Assembly: GCA_027494165.1 (NCBI GenBank)
Contig: JAOSJM010000005.1
Location: forward strand, 868,001-932,000
Direction: 5' to 3'
Length of the DNA stretch: 64,000 nt
Source of the DNA: Acidimicrobiia bacterium
Lineage (GTDB): Bacteria > Actinomycetota > Acidimicrobiia > IMCC26256 > JAOSJM01
The position numbers were made by a program, and so were the translations under genes. The notes beneath the pieces are model-generated. The model saw only the letters and a list, made by a program, of their open reading frames with translations, made no database searches and was not told the DNA's origin. Positions 31,646-40,186 of this stretch are shown in pieces. Numbering within the stretch: the stretch's first letter is position 1; each line of letters begins with the position of its first letter.

Positions 31646-32575
31646 ATGAGGCACCGACCGTCCCGTCACCGAGGCGCTGGCTCCACGGGTCCTTCGCCGT
31701 CCTGGTTGGTGGAGCGAGGCTACGCGGGTGATCCTCGACGACTGTCCGGGCCGACGACGCCCGCCTCCCGGGGCTCCTGCCCTCGACGGCGTCGAGCGGT
31801 GGGGCGACGTCCGCTCGGCGGAGTGACGTCGCCCGCGCGACCGTCGAGATCGAGGCTGCCATTCACCCCGCCGCTGACTGCATCAGCAAGAGCGTCGCCA
31901 CCTAGCCTTCCAGTCGTGGAGTGAACGGCGGGCCTGCAACGGATGTTCGGAGCGCCGGCGGCTGCCGGGTCCGTCGCGTGGTGTATGCCTCCTCTGCGCT
32001 TTGGTCTACGGGCAGCCCGGAACGGCCTCCGATTGTCGAGGACCGACCTACACCGGCCCCAGACCCCTCACTGCCCCGCGAAGGCGGCCGGCGAGCACCC
32101 TCCTGCAGTTCTACGGTCGCCACTTCAGGCTTTGCCCTGATGGCGCTGCGGATTCTTCAACGTTCTTGGCCCGGGCCAGGAAACACCGACGCTTACGCAC
32201 CCTCGGTGGTCCCCACCACCGCGGGCATCCTCGACGGGGCAGGCTTCCGGTTTCATCGACGGGAAGCGGCGAGCAGTCCATGGACTTGTCCATGCTGACG
32301 ACGTCGCCCGGAGCTGGTCGTGCCGGTGGTCGACAGTCCGGAGTCGAACCGGTCGTCAACGGGGCACTGGCATAAGCACCCCTATCGCCGATTTCGCCCG
32401 GATCCTCATCGCCGAGCGGGGTGCCACGGTCGAACCGGGCCCGCCCCCGCCCCGCGCCTGTCTCCCCACCGGGCCGCGACATCGCCGCGCGCGGTGAGGC
32501 GCTGGGCCGAAGCCTCAGATCACGGTGGAGCAGGGCCTGGCCGAGATCGTCGGGACGTCCGGGGCGGCGGGGTGA
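31646..32575 (+). pseudogene. NAD-dependent sugar epimerase/dehydratase (frameshifted)
   Basis: ATG 31646 opens a Rossmann start broken by an indel. Later pieces are VRRVVYASSALWSTGSPERP (Ser/Tyr catalytic region), IVEDRPTPAPDPS, MALRIL, VVPTTAGILDGAGFRFH and GEQSMD near 32.28 kb. Next come QVVNGALA-like sequence near 32.35 kb and EQGLAEIVGTSGAAG ending at TGA 32573. The order matches UDP-glucose 4-epimerase-type extended SDRs (about 310 residues). The stop overlaps the GTG of the next gene (GTGA), so the two are translationally coupled. Many frame changes occur in the first 700 bases. Confidence 0.55.
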
Positions 32576-33009
32576 CCGATACGGGTCTCTGCCCAAACTC
32601 ACCACGGCTGCCCGTGATCGTCGGCGAACCCCAGATCGGCGAGGGGACCTGGATTGGCGTCGCCGCCGTCGACGGGGTCCGGGTGGCCTCGCATCGGCGC
32701 TGGCCGACATCAGCGTGGGAGCCCACGTTTACACCCCAGTACGGTTCGCCGTTAGGTGTCGGGCCGTACGATGACGGGCCGATCGGCCTCACCGTCATCG
32801 GAGACTGGTGTTCGTCGGCGCGAATGCGGCCGCTGATGGGGGAAGTCACTGGCCGGAGCGAGGCGGTCATCGGGGCCGGCGGTCGTGTGATTCCGGGATG
32901 TCCCGGCCCGCACTGCCGTGACCGGTGTCCTGCCCAGCGGGTGGCCGCCGGTGAAGTCGACGGCGACGGGGCCCGCCTCAGCCCCCTGACCCCCGAACTC
33001 CTCGGGTAA
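32572..33009 (+). CDS. Hexapeptide-repeat (left-handed beta-helix) acetyltransferase (frameshifted)
   Basis: GTG 32572 overlaps the previous stop. The 146-codon locus begins VTDTGLCPNSPRLPVIVGEP and QIGEGTWIG. Hexapeptide-like turns follow in two frames: ISVGAHVYTP, then GLTVIGDWCSSARM, EAVIGAGGRVIPG and a final RVAAGEVDGDGARL. Isoleucine/valine-rich hexads with an internal YDDGPIG loop are typical of sugar O- or N-acetyltransferases of the LbH group, which use acetyl-CoA. With the DegT and epimerase genes just upstream, N-acetylation of an amino-sugar nucleotide is the likely job. The TAA at 33007 faces the convergent GT4 gene. Confidence 0.65.
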   Translation: MTDTGLCPNSPRLPVIVGEPQIGEGTWIGVAAVDGVRVASHRRWPTSAWEPTFTPQYGSPLGVGPYDDGPIGLTVIGDWCSSARMRPLMGEVTGRSEAVIGAGGRVIPGCPGPHCRDRCPAQRVAAGEVDGDGARLSPLTPELLG

Positions 33010-33019
33010 CCTGCCTGAC

Positions 33020-34193
33020 CGTTCCTCGGCGAGCCGCTCGTACAGGTCCATGTGGCGCCGGGCACCACGTCGAAGGCGTAGCGCTTGGGGATCAGGCCTG
33101 CTGGCCGGCTCCGACCCCTGCGGGCCAGCTCCGATCGCCGAGGACCTCGATGATCGTGTCGGCGAGGCGACCGGTCCTCGGGGCGGCACGAGCAGGATGT
33201 TGCGGCCTGACCCAGCTCGACGTCGAGGAAGGTCCGACGGACCGCCGCGATCGTGGGGACACCTGCGTTATGACCTCGAGGCTCGCCATGCCGAGCCCGA
33301 TCCCCCGAGGTCGCACCTCGACGTCGGCAGCGGCTACGTGGCCGCCGGACGTCGTCCTGGGTACGGCGTCGGTGAGGACCACGTGCTCGGCGAGGCCCAA
33401 CTCCGTCGGCGACGGCCAGGGAAGCGGCCGTCGTAGACCGCACCGACCACCACGAGCACGGCCTCCGGTAGCTTCTCGAGCACGCAGGGCACGCCTGCAC
33501 GAGGGTCAGGTGGTTCCGGGATGGGGATCACGTGACCCACCGAGAGGATCACGGCCGGTCCCCAGTCCGTGCCTCCTCCTGACCTGAGCCCCGTCGCCAC
33601 CGGTCGAAGCGGCGCGGGTCGACCCCCACCGGGATCGGGGCCATCCGATCGTCGGGGATCTGGTACCGGCTCCGGATGCACGCGCATGAGGCGGTCCATG
33701 ACGACGACCGTCGGCCGCGCATAGGCCATGCAGGCCCGCACTACCGTCACGTCGGCGAGCTACATGACGGCCCCGTAGAGCCGGTTGGGGTGCTCGAGCC
33801 GGGTGTGCACCTGAGAGCACCGTCGAGGAAGGCAGGCGCCGGGCCCACAGCGACGACATCCAGGTAGAGGTCGAAGAACTGGTCCAAGCTGAGCAGCACG
33901 TCGGGCGCGAATCTGTCGAGGATCCGGAACACCCTCCCGAGGCTTCCGGGGCGACGCCGTGAAGACGACGTCGAAGTTGAACGCGAACTTGAGCTTCGGG
34001 GAAGCGTGGCGCTGGGAAGGCGGCGGACCCGGTAGCCGTCGCGGGCTTCGTCGGCCGGGGCGCTGCGCCAGGCGCGGTCAGCACGAGGACGTCGTGACCC
34101 GCCCGCACGAGGCGGGGCGGCCAACTCCTCGGTGAGGTGGGCGCTGCCGCTAGCCCGGGGCGGGAAGAAGTTGTTGACGAGGGCGATGCGCAC
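33020..34193 (-). CDS. GT4 family glycosyltransferase (frameshifted)
   Basis: GTG 34193 begins VRIALVNNFFPPRASGSAHL, the first strand and glycine loop of a GT-B enzyme. It is followed by TEELA, RLVRAGHDVLVLTAPGAAP in the next frame, GRVFRILDRFAPDVLLSLDQ and FFDLYLDVVAV. The C-domain has PVILSVGHV-like sequence (33.54 kb), LPEAVLVVVGAVYDGRFP, GLAEHVVLTDAVPR, ADTIIEVLGD and a late HMDLYERLAEER. Length is about 390 residues. The stop is not clean and lies near 33.01-33.02 kb, tail to tail with the acetyltransferase. It starts 20 bp after the Gfo/Idh stop, so it closes the minus-strand unit that begins at 40.1 kb. Confidence 0.7.
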
Positions 34194-34212
34194 CGGCGAC
34201 CTCGGCGCGCGC

Positions 34213-35208
34213 CTACGCCTCGGCGCGGGCGGGATGCCCGGACAGCGCCAACTCGGAGAGCCGGGCCACGACCGCGGGGACCGACGAGCGTGTCGAGCTC
34301 GGCGTCGGCGTCGGCCGCCCCCGTGGCGAGGTCGACGAAGTGGTCGAGCTGGCTCGCCAGCGGCTCCCGGGCGTTGTGGATCACCGGGATGTCGATGATG
34401 GTCTGCTGCCGGTAGCCGCGGCTGCCGTCCTCGATGAGCGCGCCCGACGTGCCGGTAGACGGTCACGTCCTGGCGGACCAGGTCGACCTCGACCGAGAGG
34501 TCGACCTCGTTGATCGTGAGCGTCCGGGACCTTCCGCTGGGCCACCCAGCTCGCCGACAGCGACGCCACCAGCCCGCCGTCGAACGCGAGGTGGACCTCG
34601 GCGAGGTCCTCGGCACCGGGACGGGACTCCGGGTGGCACCAGCCGAACTGGGCCTGCATCGTGACCGGCAGCGACCCGGCGATCCGCAGCGCCAGGTCGA
34701 CGTCGTGGATGAGGGAGGTCGTAACCGACCCCCGACTGGATCCTGGCGACATACGGGGAGTGGCGCACCGCGGTGACGTGGACGGGCCTCGACGATGGCC
34801 AGGCCGTGCACACCGCCGGGTTGAAGGCCTCGAGGAGGCTACACATCAACGGCGCACCGGAACGCCGGGCCTCGGCCACGAGGGTCTGGGTCTGGGCCAG
34901 GTCCTCGGTGAGCGGCTTCTCGACCAGGACCGGACGACCGGCCGAGAGGATCCGCCGGGCGAGCTCGAAGGTGCGTGTCGAGGGGGCGAGGCCACGATCA
35001 CGGCGTCGAAGCGCTCCGGCTCGTCGAGCTCCGGCCACCACTCGGCCCCGAAGCGCGCCGCCAGCTCCTTGCCCGCGCCGGGGTCGGGATCGACGACGCA
35101 GGTGAGGACGGCCCGGGAGGACTGTGAGACGACCCGGGCGTGCAGCGAGCCCATGCTGCCCGCGCCGACGACCGCGATCTGCAGGTGGGCCGGGGTCTTC
35201 AACGCCAT
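34213..35208 (-). CDS. Gfo/Idh/MocA oxidoreductase, WbpB-like (frameshifted)
   Basis: ATG 35208 begins MALKTPAHLQIAVVGAGSMG and SLHARVV. It continues AVLTCVVDPDPGAGKELAAR, DAVIVASPP, RPVLVEKPLTEDLAQTQTLV (EKP) and PLMCSLLEAFNPAV. Next are a domain with SLIHDVDLALRIAGSLPVTM, LAFDGGLVASLSASWVAQRK and TLTINEVDLSVEVDLVRQDV, and a C-terminus VVARLSELALSGHPARAEA at TAG 34213. Length is about 331 residues. In WbpB-type pathways such an enzyme oxidises C3 of UDP-GlcNAcA so that a DegT partner can aminate it. The DegT and N-acetyltransferase genes lie immediately upstream, which fits. Frame changes lie near 34.99, 34.72, 34.53, 34.45 and 34.28 kb. Confidence 0.8.
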
Positions 35209-35309
35209 CGGAACACCCTCTCGCGACAGGTCGCACCGGCAGGTCCCCGAGGTCGGGCCAGGATACCCGACCGCCCCTCGCCTTCCCGGGTTCGACCGGG
35301 ACTGACCGG

Positions 35310-36441
35310 TCAGCGGGCCCGCCGGGCCGACCGGACGGCTTCGACCACCCGCTCCACCTGGGACTCGGTGAGCCACTGGTGGACGGGCAGCGACAACACC
35401 TCGCGGGCCGCCCGTTCGGCGCGCGGCACCGGCTCGACCACGACCCGGGGATGCTCCCGGTAGCAGGGGTGGTCGAAGACCGGGCGCGGGTAGTAGACGC
35501 CGCTGCCGATCCCACGCTCGGCCAGGCGCTGCGCCAACGTGTCCCGGTCGATCCCGGCCCCCGCCGTGACCCGAACCGTGTACTGGTGGAACACGTGGCC
35601 GTATCCCTCCGGAACCCGTGGGGTCACGATCCCCTCGAGGTCGGCGAGCCCCTCGGTGAGCAGGGCGGCGTGATCACGGCGGCGCTCGTTGGCCGCGGGA
35701 GGTCCGGGATCTGCGGGAGACCCAGCGCCGCCTGCAGGTCCGTCATCCGGTAGTTGTGGCCCGGGACCTCGTACTCGTAGCGCCCCCGCATGCCCTGGTT
35801 GCGCAGCACCCGGAGCCGGTCGGCGAGCTCGTCGTCGTCCGTGGTGACCATCCCGCCCTCGCCGAGCGCGACGTTCTTGGTGGCGTAGAAGGAGAAGCAA
35901 CCGACGCCGAAGGACCCCGCGGCCCGCCCGCCGACGGTGGCCCCGTGGGCCTGGGCCGCGCCCTCGACCACCACCAACCCGCGCCGGGACGCGGTCTCCA
36001 CGAGCCGGGGCATGTCGGCGGGGAGCCCGTACAGGTGGACGGGCAGCACGGCGCGCGTTCGACCGGTGACGGCTGCCTCGACCGCCTCGGGGTCCACGAG
36101 GAACCCGCCGTCGGCGAGGTCGGCGAACCGGGCGGTGGCGCCGACCTGGAGCACGGCGTTGAGGGTGGCCGCGAACGTGAACGGGCTGGTCACGACCTCG
36201 TCGCCGGGCCCGACCCCGGTGGCCTCGAGGGCGGCGACGAGGGCCACCGTCCCGTTGCTCACCGCCACCGCGTGCCGGGTCCCCACCAGGTCGGCGAAGG
36301 CCTCCTCGAACCGGGCGACGAGCGGCCCCTGGGCGAGCTGGCCCGAGCGGAGCACGTCCAGCACGAGGCGCTCGGCCTCCTCCCCCACGCGGACCTCGGT
36401 GATGGCGACGGGCCGGTCGCCCCCGGCTTCCCGGAGGTCAC
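35310..36441 (-). CDS. DegT/DnrJ/EryC1/StrS aminotransferase, WbpE-like (two frameshifts)
   Basis: GTG 36441 overlaps the acetyltransferase stop (GTGA) and reads VTSGKPGATGP, then after one indel AITEVRVGEEAERLVLDVLR. The PLP enzyme core is clear: AVAVSNGTVALVAALEATGV, VVTSPFTFAATLNAVLQVGA, AVLPVHLYGLPADM, VVVEGAAQAHGA and CFSFYATKNVALGEGGMVTT with the Schiff-base Lys. A second change near 35.69 kb leads to YGHVFHQYTVRVTAG, IGSGVYYPRPVFDHPCY and VLSLPVHQWLTESQVERVVE. Length is about 376 residues. The expected reaction is C3 amination of a 3-keto-UDP-uronic acid with glutamate. Good pairing with the adjacent Gfo/Idh and N-acetyltransferase supports a WbpB-E-D set. Confidence 0.85.
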
Positions 36442-37084
36442 GGCCAGGAGCCCGTGATGGCCCGGTCGCAGTGGCGGCACCGCCCGGCGGCGTCCGGCCG
36501 CCCGATCTCCTCCGGGCGGGGCGCGTCGCCCCGGGCGACGACCCGGCCGCAGGGGCACGCCCAGCCGAGGTGCCGGGCCGGGTTGCCCCCGACCACCTCG
36601 TAGGGCTCGACGGACCGGGTCACGACGGAGCCGGCGGCGACCACGGCCCACTCGCCGATCTCCGTATCGCACACCAAGGTGGCGTTGGCCCCGATGGACG
36701 CCCCGCGCCGGACGACCGTGGTGCCGACCTCCCAGTCGGGGCTCACCGCTCGCGGGAAGCGGTCGTTGGTGAAGACGGCGCTCGGCCCCACGAAGACGGT
36801 GTCCTCGAGCCGCACCCCCGGTAGAGGGACACGTTGTTCTGGACCTTCACCCGGTCGCCCACGACCACGCCGCCGTCGACGAACACGTTCTTGCCGATGG
36901 TGCAACCTGCTCCGATGACCGCCCCGTCGCGCACGTGGGCGTGGTGCCACACCCTCGTGCCCGGTCCGACGGAGGCGCCGGGCTCCACCACGGCGGTCCC
37001 GTGCACCATCGGGTCCCCAGAGGCGTCCGTCGCCGGGGTCGCTGCTCCGGGCACGCCTCCCGGCCGGTCGGAGGGCGCGCTCAC
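36438..37084 (-). CDS. Hexapeptide-repeat N-acetyltransferase, WbpD/WlbB-like (one frameshift)
   Basis: GTG 37084, four bases after the epimerase stop, encodes about 215 residues. The beta-helix repeats read VVEPGASVGPGTRVWHHAHV, VIGAGCTIGKNVFVDGGVVV and GDRVKVQNNVSLYRG. After one change near 36.82 kb come LEDTVFVGPSAVFTNDRFPR, ASIGANATLVCDTEIGEWAV and SYVV-like AGSVVTRSVEPYEVVGGNPA. 'QNNVSLY' and 'AVFTNDRFPR' are hallmarks of the UDP-2-acetamido-3-amino-2,3-dideoxyglucuronate N-acetyltransferase family. The C-terminus has CPC and CRHC pairs, a probable zinc-binding knuckle. It would acetylate the 3-amino group from acetyl-CoA after the DegT step. Confidence 0.85.
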
Positions 37085-37088
37085 CGGG

Positions 37089-38141
37089 TCAGATGAGCCC
37101 CCGGTCGATGGCGTCGACCACCCAGGGGACGACCTCGTCGAGCATCTCGTCCAGGGTGGTCGTGGCCTCGAAGCCGAGGACCTCGCGGGCCTTCCCGGTG
37201 GAGGGAATCCGTCGCTGCACGTCGTGAGTGAACGGCTCGTCGCTCACCCAGCGGAAGGGCTTGTTGCTGTTGACGCGCCGCCAGATCTTCTCCGCGAGCT
37301 CGAGGACCGTCGTGGACCGGTCGGTCGAGAGGTTGAAGTCCTCGTTGAGCGCGGCGGGGTGCTCCATGGCCGTGACGATCCCTCGGGCCAGGTCGCCGCC
37401 GTAGGTGTAGTGGCGGACCTGGTGGCCGTCGCCGAGGATGCGGAGGGGGTCCTGGCCTTTGACGACCTTCTGGACCAGGTCGGGCACCACGTGGCTCATG
37501 GCGAGCTTCACGTTCCCGCTCAGCACCTCGACCTCGCCCTGGGCCCGCATCTCGCCGATCCCCACGCAGTTGAAGGGACGGACGATGGTGAAGGGAAGCC
37601 CGTACTGGTCGTGGGCGGCCCGGGCGAAGTACTCGACGGCGAGCTTCTGGAACCCGTACGACGACATTGGCGGAGGGATCTCCCTCTCCTGGCCCTCGTA
37701 CGACGGCCAGGAGGTTGCCGACTCGAACACCATCGACGAGCTCAGGTACGTGACCTTCCGGAGCCGACCCTCCCGGAACGCGCCGATCGCGGCGTCGCAG
37801 GACGACGCGATGATGCGCTCGTTCGTGGCGAGAAGGTCGTAGGCGTAGGTGTGGAAGTAGGAGATCCCGCCGATCATCGCCGCTCCGGCGATGAACTGGT
37901 CGCAGTCCGCGAGCACCTCGGTGACCAGTTCCCCGTCCTGGACGTCGGCCTCCACGAGCCGGTAGCGAGGATGGTCGTCGTAGGACTTGGCCACCTTGCC
38001 GTACTTCGAGTGGTTGTCGATCCCGACCACCTCGTACCCGCGGGCGAGGAGCTCCTCGACGACGTAGCCGCCGATGAATCCGGCTGACCCCGTGACCAGC
38101 ACCTTCTCCACGCGACCGTCCTCCGCGACACGCTCGGTCAT
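37089..38141 (-). CDS. NAD-dependent epimerase/dehydratase family protein
   Basis: ATG 38141 overlaps the GT2 stop (ATGA) and encodes 350 intact residues. The extended-SDR fold is clear: VEKVLVTGSAGFIGGYVVEE (TGxxGFIG), VVGIDNHSKYGKVAKSYDD, RLVEADVQDGELVTEVLADC, KVTYLSSSMVFESATSWPSY and the catalytic SSYGFQKLAVEYFARA (YxxxK). Substrate-side motifs are FTIVRPFNCVGIGEM and RILGDGHQVRHYTYGGDLAR. It resembles UDP-sugar 4-epimerases and decarboxylases, but the exact reaction is not evident. It sits between GT2 and the N-acetyltransferase within a chain of overlapping genes, so it probably acts on the same nucleotide sugar or a parallel one. No frameshift is seen. Confidence 0.88.
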   Translation of the reverse strand: MTERVAEDGRVEKVLVTGSAGFIGGYVVEELLARGYEVVGIDNHSKYGKVAKSYDDHPRYRLVEADVQDGELVTEVLADCDQFIAGAAMIGGISYFHTYAYDLLATNERIIASSCDAAIGAFREGRLRKVTYLSSSMVFESATSWPSYEGQEREIPPPMSSYGFQKLAVEYFARAAHDQYGLPFTIVRPFNCVGIGEMRAQGEVEVLSGNVKLAMSHVVPDLVQKVVKGQDPLRILGDGHQVRHYTYGGDLARGIVTAMEHPAALNEDFNLSTDRSTTVLELAEKIWRRVNSNKPFRWVSDEPFTHDVQRRIPSTGKAREVLGFEATTTLDEMLDEVVPWVVDAIDRGLI

Positions 38142-38890
38142 CGCTGACCCGCCTCTGCCCCGGCGCGGAGCTCCTCGACGGTGAGGCGCCGGCCGAACGC
38201 GAAGCGGTACCAGCGGAGGTAGTGCGGGATCCACTGCGCCAGCCTGAACCGCGAGTCACCCTCGACCCGCTCGAGCCAGATGGTGGGGATCTCGGCGACC
38301 CGGCGGCGCAGCCGCCGGGCCTTGGCGACGAGCTCGATCCCGATCTCGAAGCCGGCATCGGAATCGATGCCGACCTCCCGCACGAAGTCGGTCGAGTACG
38401 CCTTGAACGAGTTCGTCGCGTCACGGGTGCCGACCCGGCCCAACCAGAAGAGCGACAGGCCCGCCGCTTTCGACAGCGCGCTCTTGAGCGGAGGACCGCC
38501 GATCTGGCGGCCCCCGCTCATGTAGCGGGAGGCCGCCGCAATGACCACGCCCCGCTCGACGAGCTTCACGAGGTCGTCGATCTGCTCGGGATCGTCGCTA
38601 CCGTCGGCCATCGTGACGACCGCCACCGCGGCGCTCGCGTGGTCGATGCCGAAGCGGATGGCCCGCGCCGGCCCCGGTCCGTAGGTGTTGAGGGTGGGCA
38701 CGACGCTGGGTGCGGCCTGGGCGTACTTCTCGACGTACGGCACCGTGGTATCGGTCGGGTCGTCGTAGACGACCAGGACCTCACAGGGGAGGGTCACCCC
38801 CTGGAGGATCCGGTCGAGGCAGGAGACGATGGCCTCCCCCTCGTCGTGGACGGGGACGACGATCGAGACGCGGGGTCCGTCCTGGTTCAT
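38138..38890 (-). CDS. GT2 polyprenyl-phosphate glycosyltransferase
   Basis: ATG 38890 overlaps the dehydrogenase stop (ATGA); 250 intact residues. The GT-A core reads RVSIVVPVHDEGEAIVSCLD, EVLVVYDDPTDTTVPYVEKY, AIRFGIDHASAAVAVVTMAD and DDPEQIDDLVKLVERGVVIA. ASRYMSGGRQIGG, NSFKAYSTDFVREVGIDSDA and GFEIGIELVAKARRLRRRVA follow. That order is diagnostic of dolichol/undecaprenyl-phosphate sugar synthases, here without a C-terminal membrane domain. The product would be a membrane-bound sugar donor for GT-C enzymes. Both stop-start overlaps couple it to the dehydrogenase and the epimerase. Confidence 0.9.
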   Translation of the reverse strand: MNQDGPRVSIVVPVHDEGEAIVSCLDRILQGVTLPCEVLVVYDDPTDTTVPYVEKYAQAAPSVVPTLNTYGPGPARAIRFGIDHASAAVAVVTMADGSDDPEQIDDLVKLVERGVVIAAASRYMSGGRQIGGPPLKSALSKAAGLSLFWLGRVGTRDATNSFKAYSTDFVREVGIDSDAGFEIGIELVAKARRLRRRVAEIPTIWLERVEGDSRFRLAQWIPHYLRWYRFAFGRRLTVEELRAGAEAGQR

Positions 38891-40082
38891 ACCCGCACCC
38901 CGTCGTTGCGAAGGTTCCAGATGTCGATCACGGGGGCGTCGGCCTCGATCTGGGCGTAGAGGGCGTGGGGTGTGCCGATCACGAGGAGGTCGGACCGATC
39001 GAGCACCTCATCGAGGGGGACGAGGTCCGGATCGACGGTGACGAACGGGTCGGTACAGAGCACCTGGGCGCACTTGAACCGCAGGATGCGCTTGAGCTTG
39101 TAGCTCAGGCTGGAGCGGATGTCGTCGGACCCCGCCTTGAACGACATGCCGAGGATCCCCACCGTCATCGACCGCAGGTCGAAGCGTTGTTCGAGGCGGG
39201 CCACCACGTAAAGAGGTAGCCCCTCGTTCACCGAGACGCTCGCCTGCCCGAGCGGGAAGTTGTTGTTGTTGAACGCCGCGAGCTGCATCGTGTCCTTGAA
39301 CAGGCAAGGACCGGCCGCGAAGCCGGCCCGTGGGAGGTCGGCGGCACGCAGGTAGTTGTGCGCCAGGGCGGCCCGGATGCGCTCGGAAGTCGAGACCGAA
39401 GTCGTTGGCGATCATGAAGAGCTGGTTGGCGCAGGCGAACTTGATGTAGCGCCAGGTGTTCGTGAACAGCTTGGCCAGCTCGGCCTCCTCTGGCTCGGAG
39501 GGAAGACCACGTCGTGGGTGAGGTTGCGGAAGAGCTTCGTGGCCCGCTCCGTCGCCCGTTCCGAGCGCGAGGCCACGATCTGGGGCAGCTCGAAGAGCTC
39601 GACCATCGCATGGCCCTCGGCGATCCGCTCCGGGCAGAAGGCCACGTCCACGTCGACCCCGAGCCGGTCGACCAGCCGCTCGACCATGGCCGTGACACCG
39701 GGGTACACGGTGCTGCGCAGGACCAGGAGCTGACCGTCGACGAGGTGGGCCGACACCTCCGCGACGGCCGCCTGGACCGCGTTGAGGTCGGGGTTGAGGT
39801 GCTCGTCGATCGGGGTGCCGATGACGACGACCACGTGCTCGGCCGCGGCGACGCTCGCCGGATCGAGGGTGGCGCGCAATCGGCCGGCCGGGAGCACGCG
39901 CCCGAGGACGGCGTCGGTGCCGGCTCCTCGAACGGCATGCGGCCCTCGTTGACGAGGTCGACGGCGGCGACGTTGACGTCGAAGAGCACGACCCGCAGAC
40001 CCCGGTCGGCGAAGGCCAGCCCGAGCGGGAGCCCGACGTGGCCACAGCCGCCCACGATCACGATGTCGGCCGAGTGGTCCAT
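38887..40082 (-). CDS. Nucleotide-sugar (UDP-HexNAc) 6-dehydrogenase, WbpA/WecC-like (frameshifted)
   Basis: ATG 40082 begins MDHSADIVIVGGCGHVGLPL and GLAFADRGLRVVLFDVN, the NAD-binding start. It continues VVVVIGTPIDEHLNPDLNAV, LVLRSTVYPGVTAMVERLVD, VDVAFCPERIAEGHAMVELF and ELAKLFTNTWRYIKFACANQ. The catalytic Cys motif is AGFAAGPCLFKDTMQL, and the C-terminal domain carries VGILGMSFKAGSDDIRSSLS. Length is about 398 residues. These enzymes oxidise C6 twice to give a UDP-uronic acid. Its operon supplies WbpB, WbpE and WbpD-like enzymes, so UDP-GlcNAc is the likely substrate. Frame changes lie near 39.93, 39.50 and 39.38 kb. An in-frame ATG at 40115 is a less likely start because it falls in the inverted repeat. 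Confidence 0.85.
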
Positions 40083-40113
40083 CGACTCCGGGAGGTCTCG
40101 GGGCTGGGCACAC

Positions 40114-40139
40114 ATCGCGCGGCCCCCGGGCCGCGCGAT
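40114..40139. promoter_or_regulatory. Perfect 12-bp inverted repeat in the leader of the dehydrogenase operon
   Basis: Arms ATCGCGCGGCCC (40114-40125) and GGGCCGCGCGAT (40128-40139) are exact complements separated by two bases. The element lies 32 bp upstream of ATG 40082 and just downstream of a possible -10. It has no following T run. It could be an operator, an RNA hairpin controlling the leader, or part of the termination of the upstream gene. Confidence 0.55.
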
Positions 40140-40145
40140 GATCGC

Positions 40146-40151
40146 ATGATA
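40146..40151 (-). promoter_or_regulatory. Putative -10 element (TATCAT) for the dehydrogenase operon
   Basis: On the minus strand TTGGTATCATGC ends about 63 bp before ATG 40082. TATCAT fits TAnnnT. With usual spacing, transcription would start at or beside the 40114-40139 inverted repeat. The 104-bp gap here is among the largest in this minus-strand unit. Confidence 0.35.
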
Positions 40152-40186
40152 CCAACCCACCCCGGAGGGGCCCGGGTTCCGCAGGC

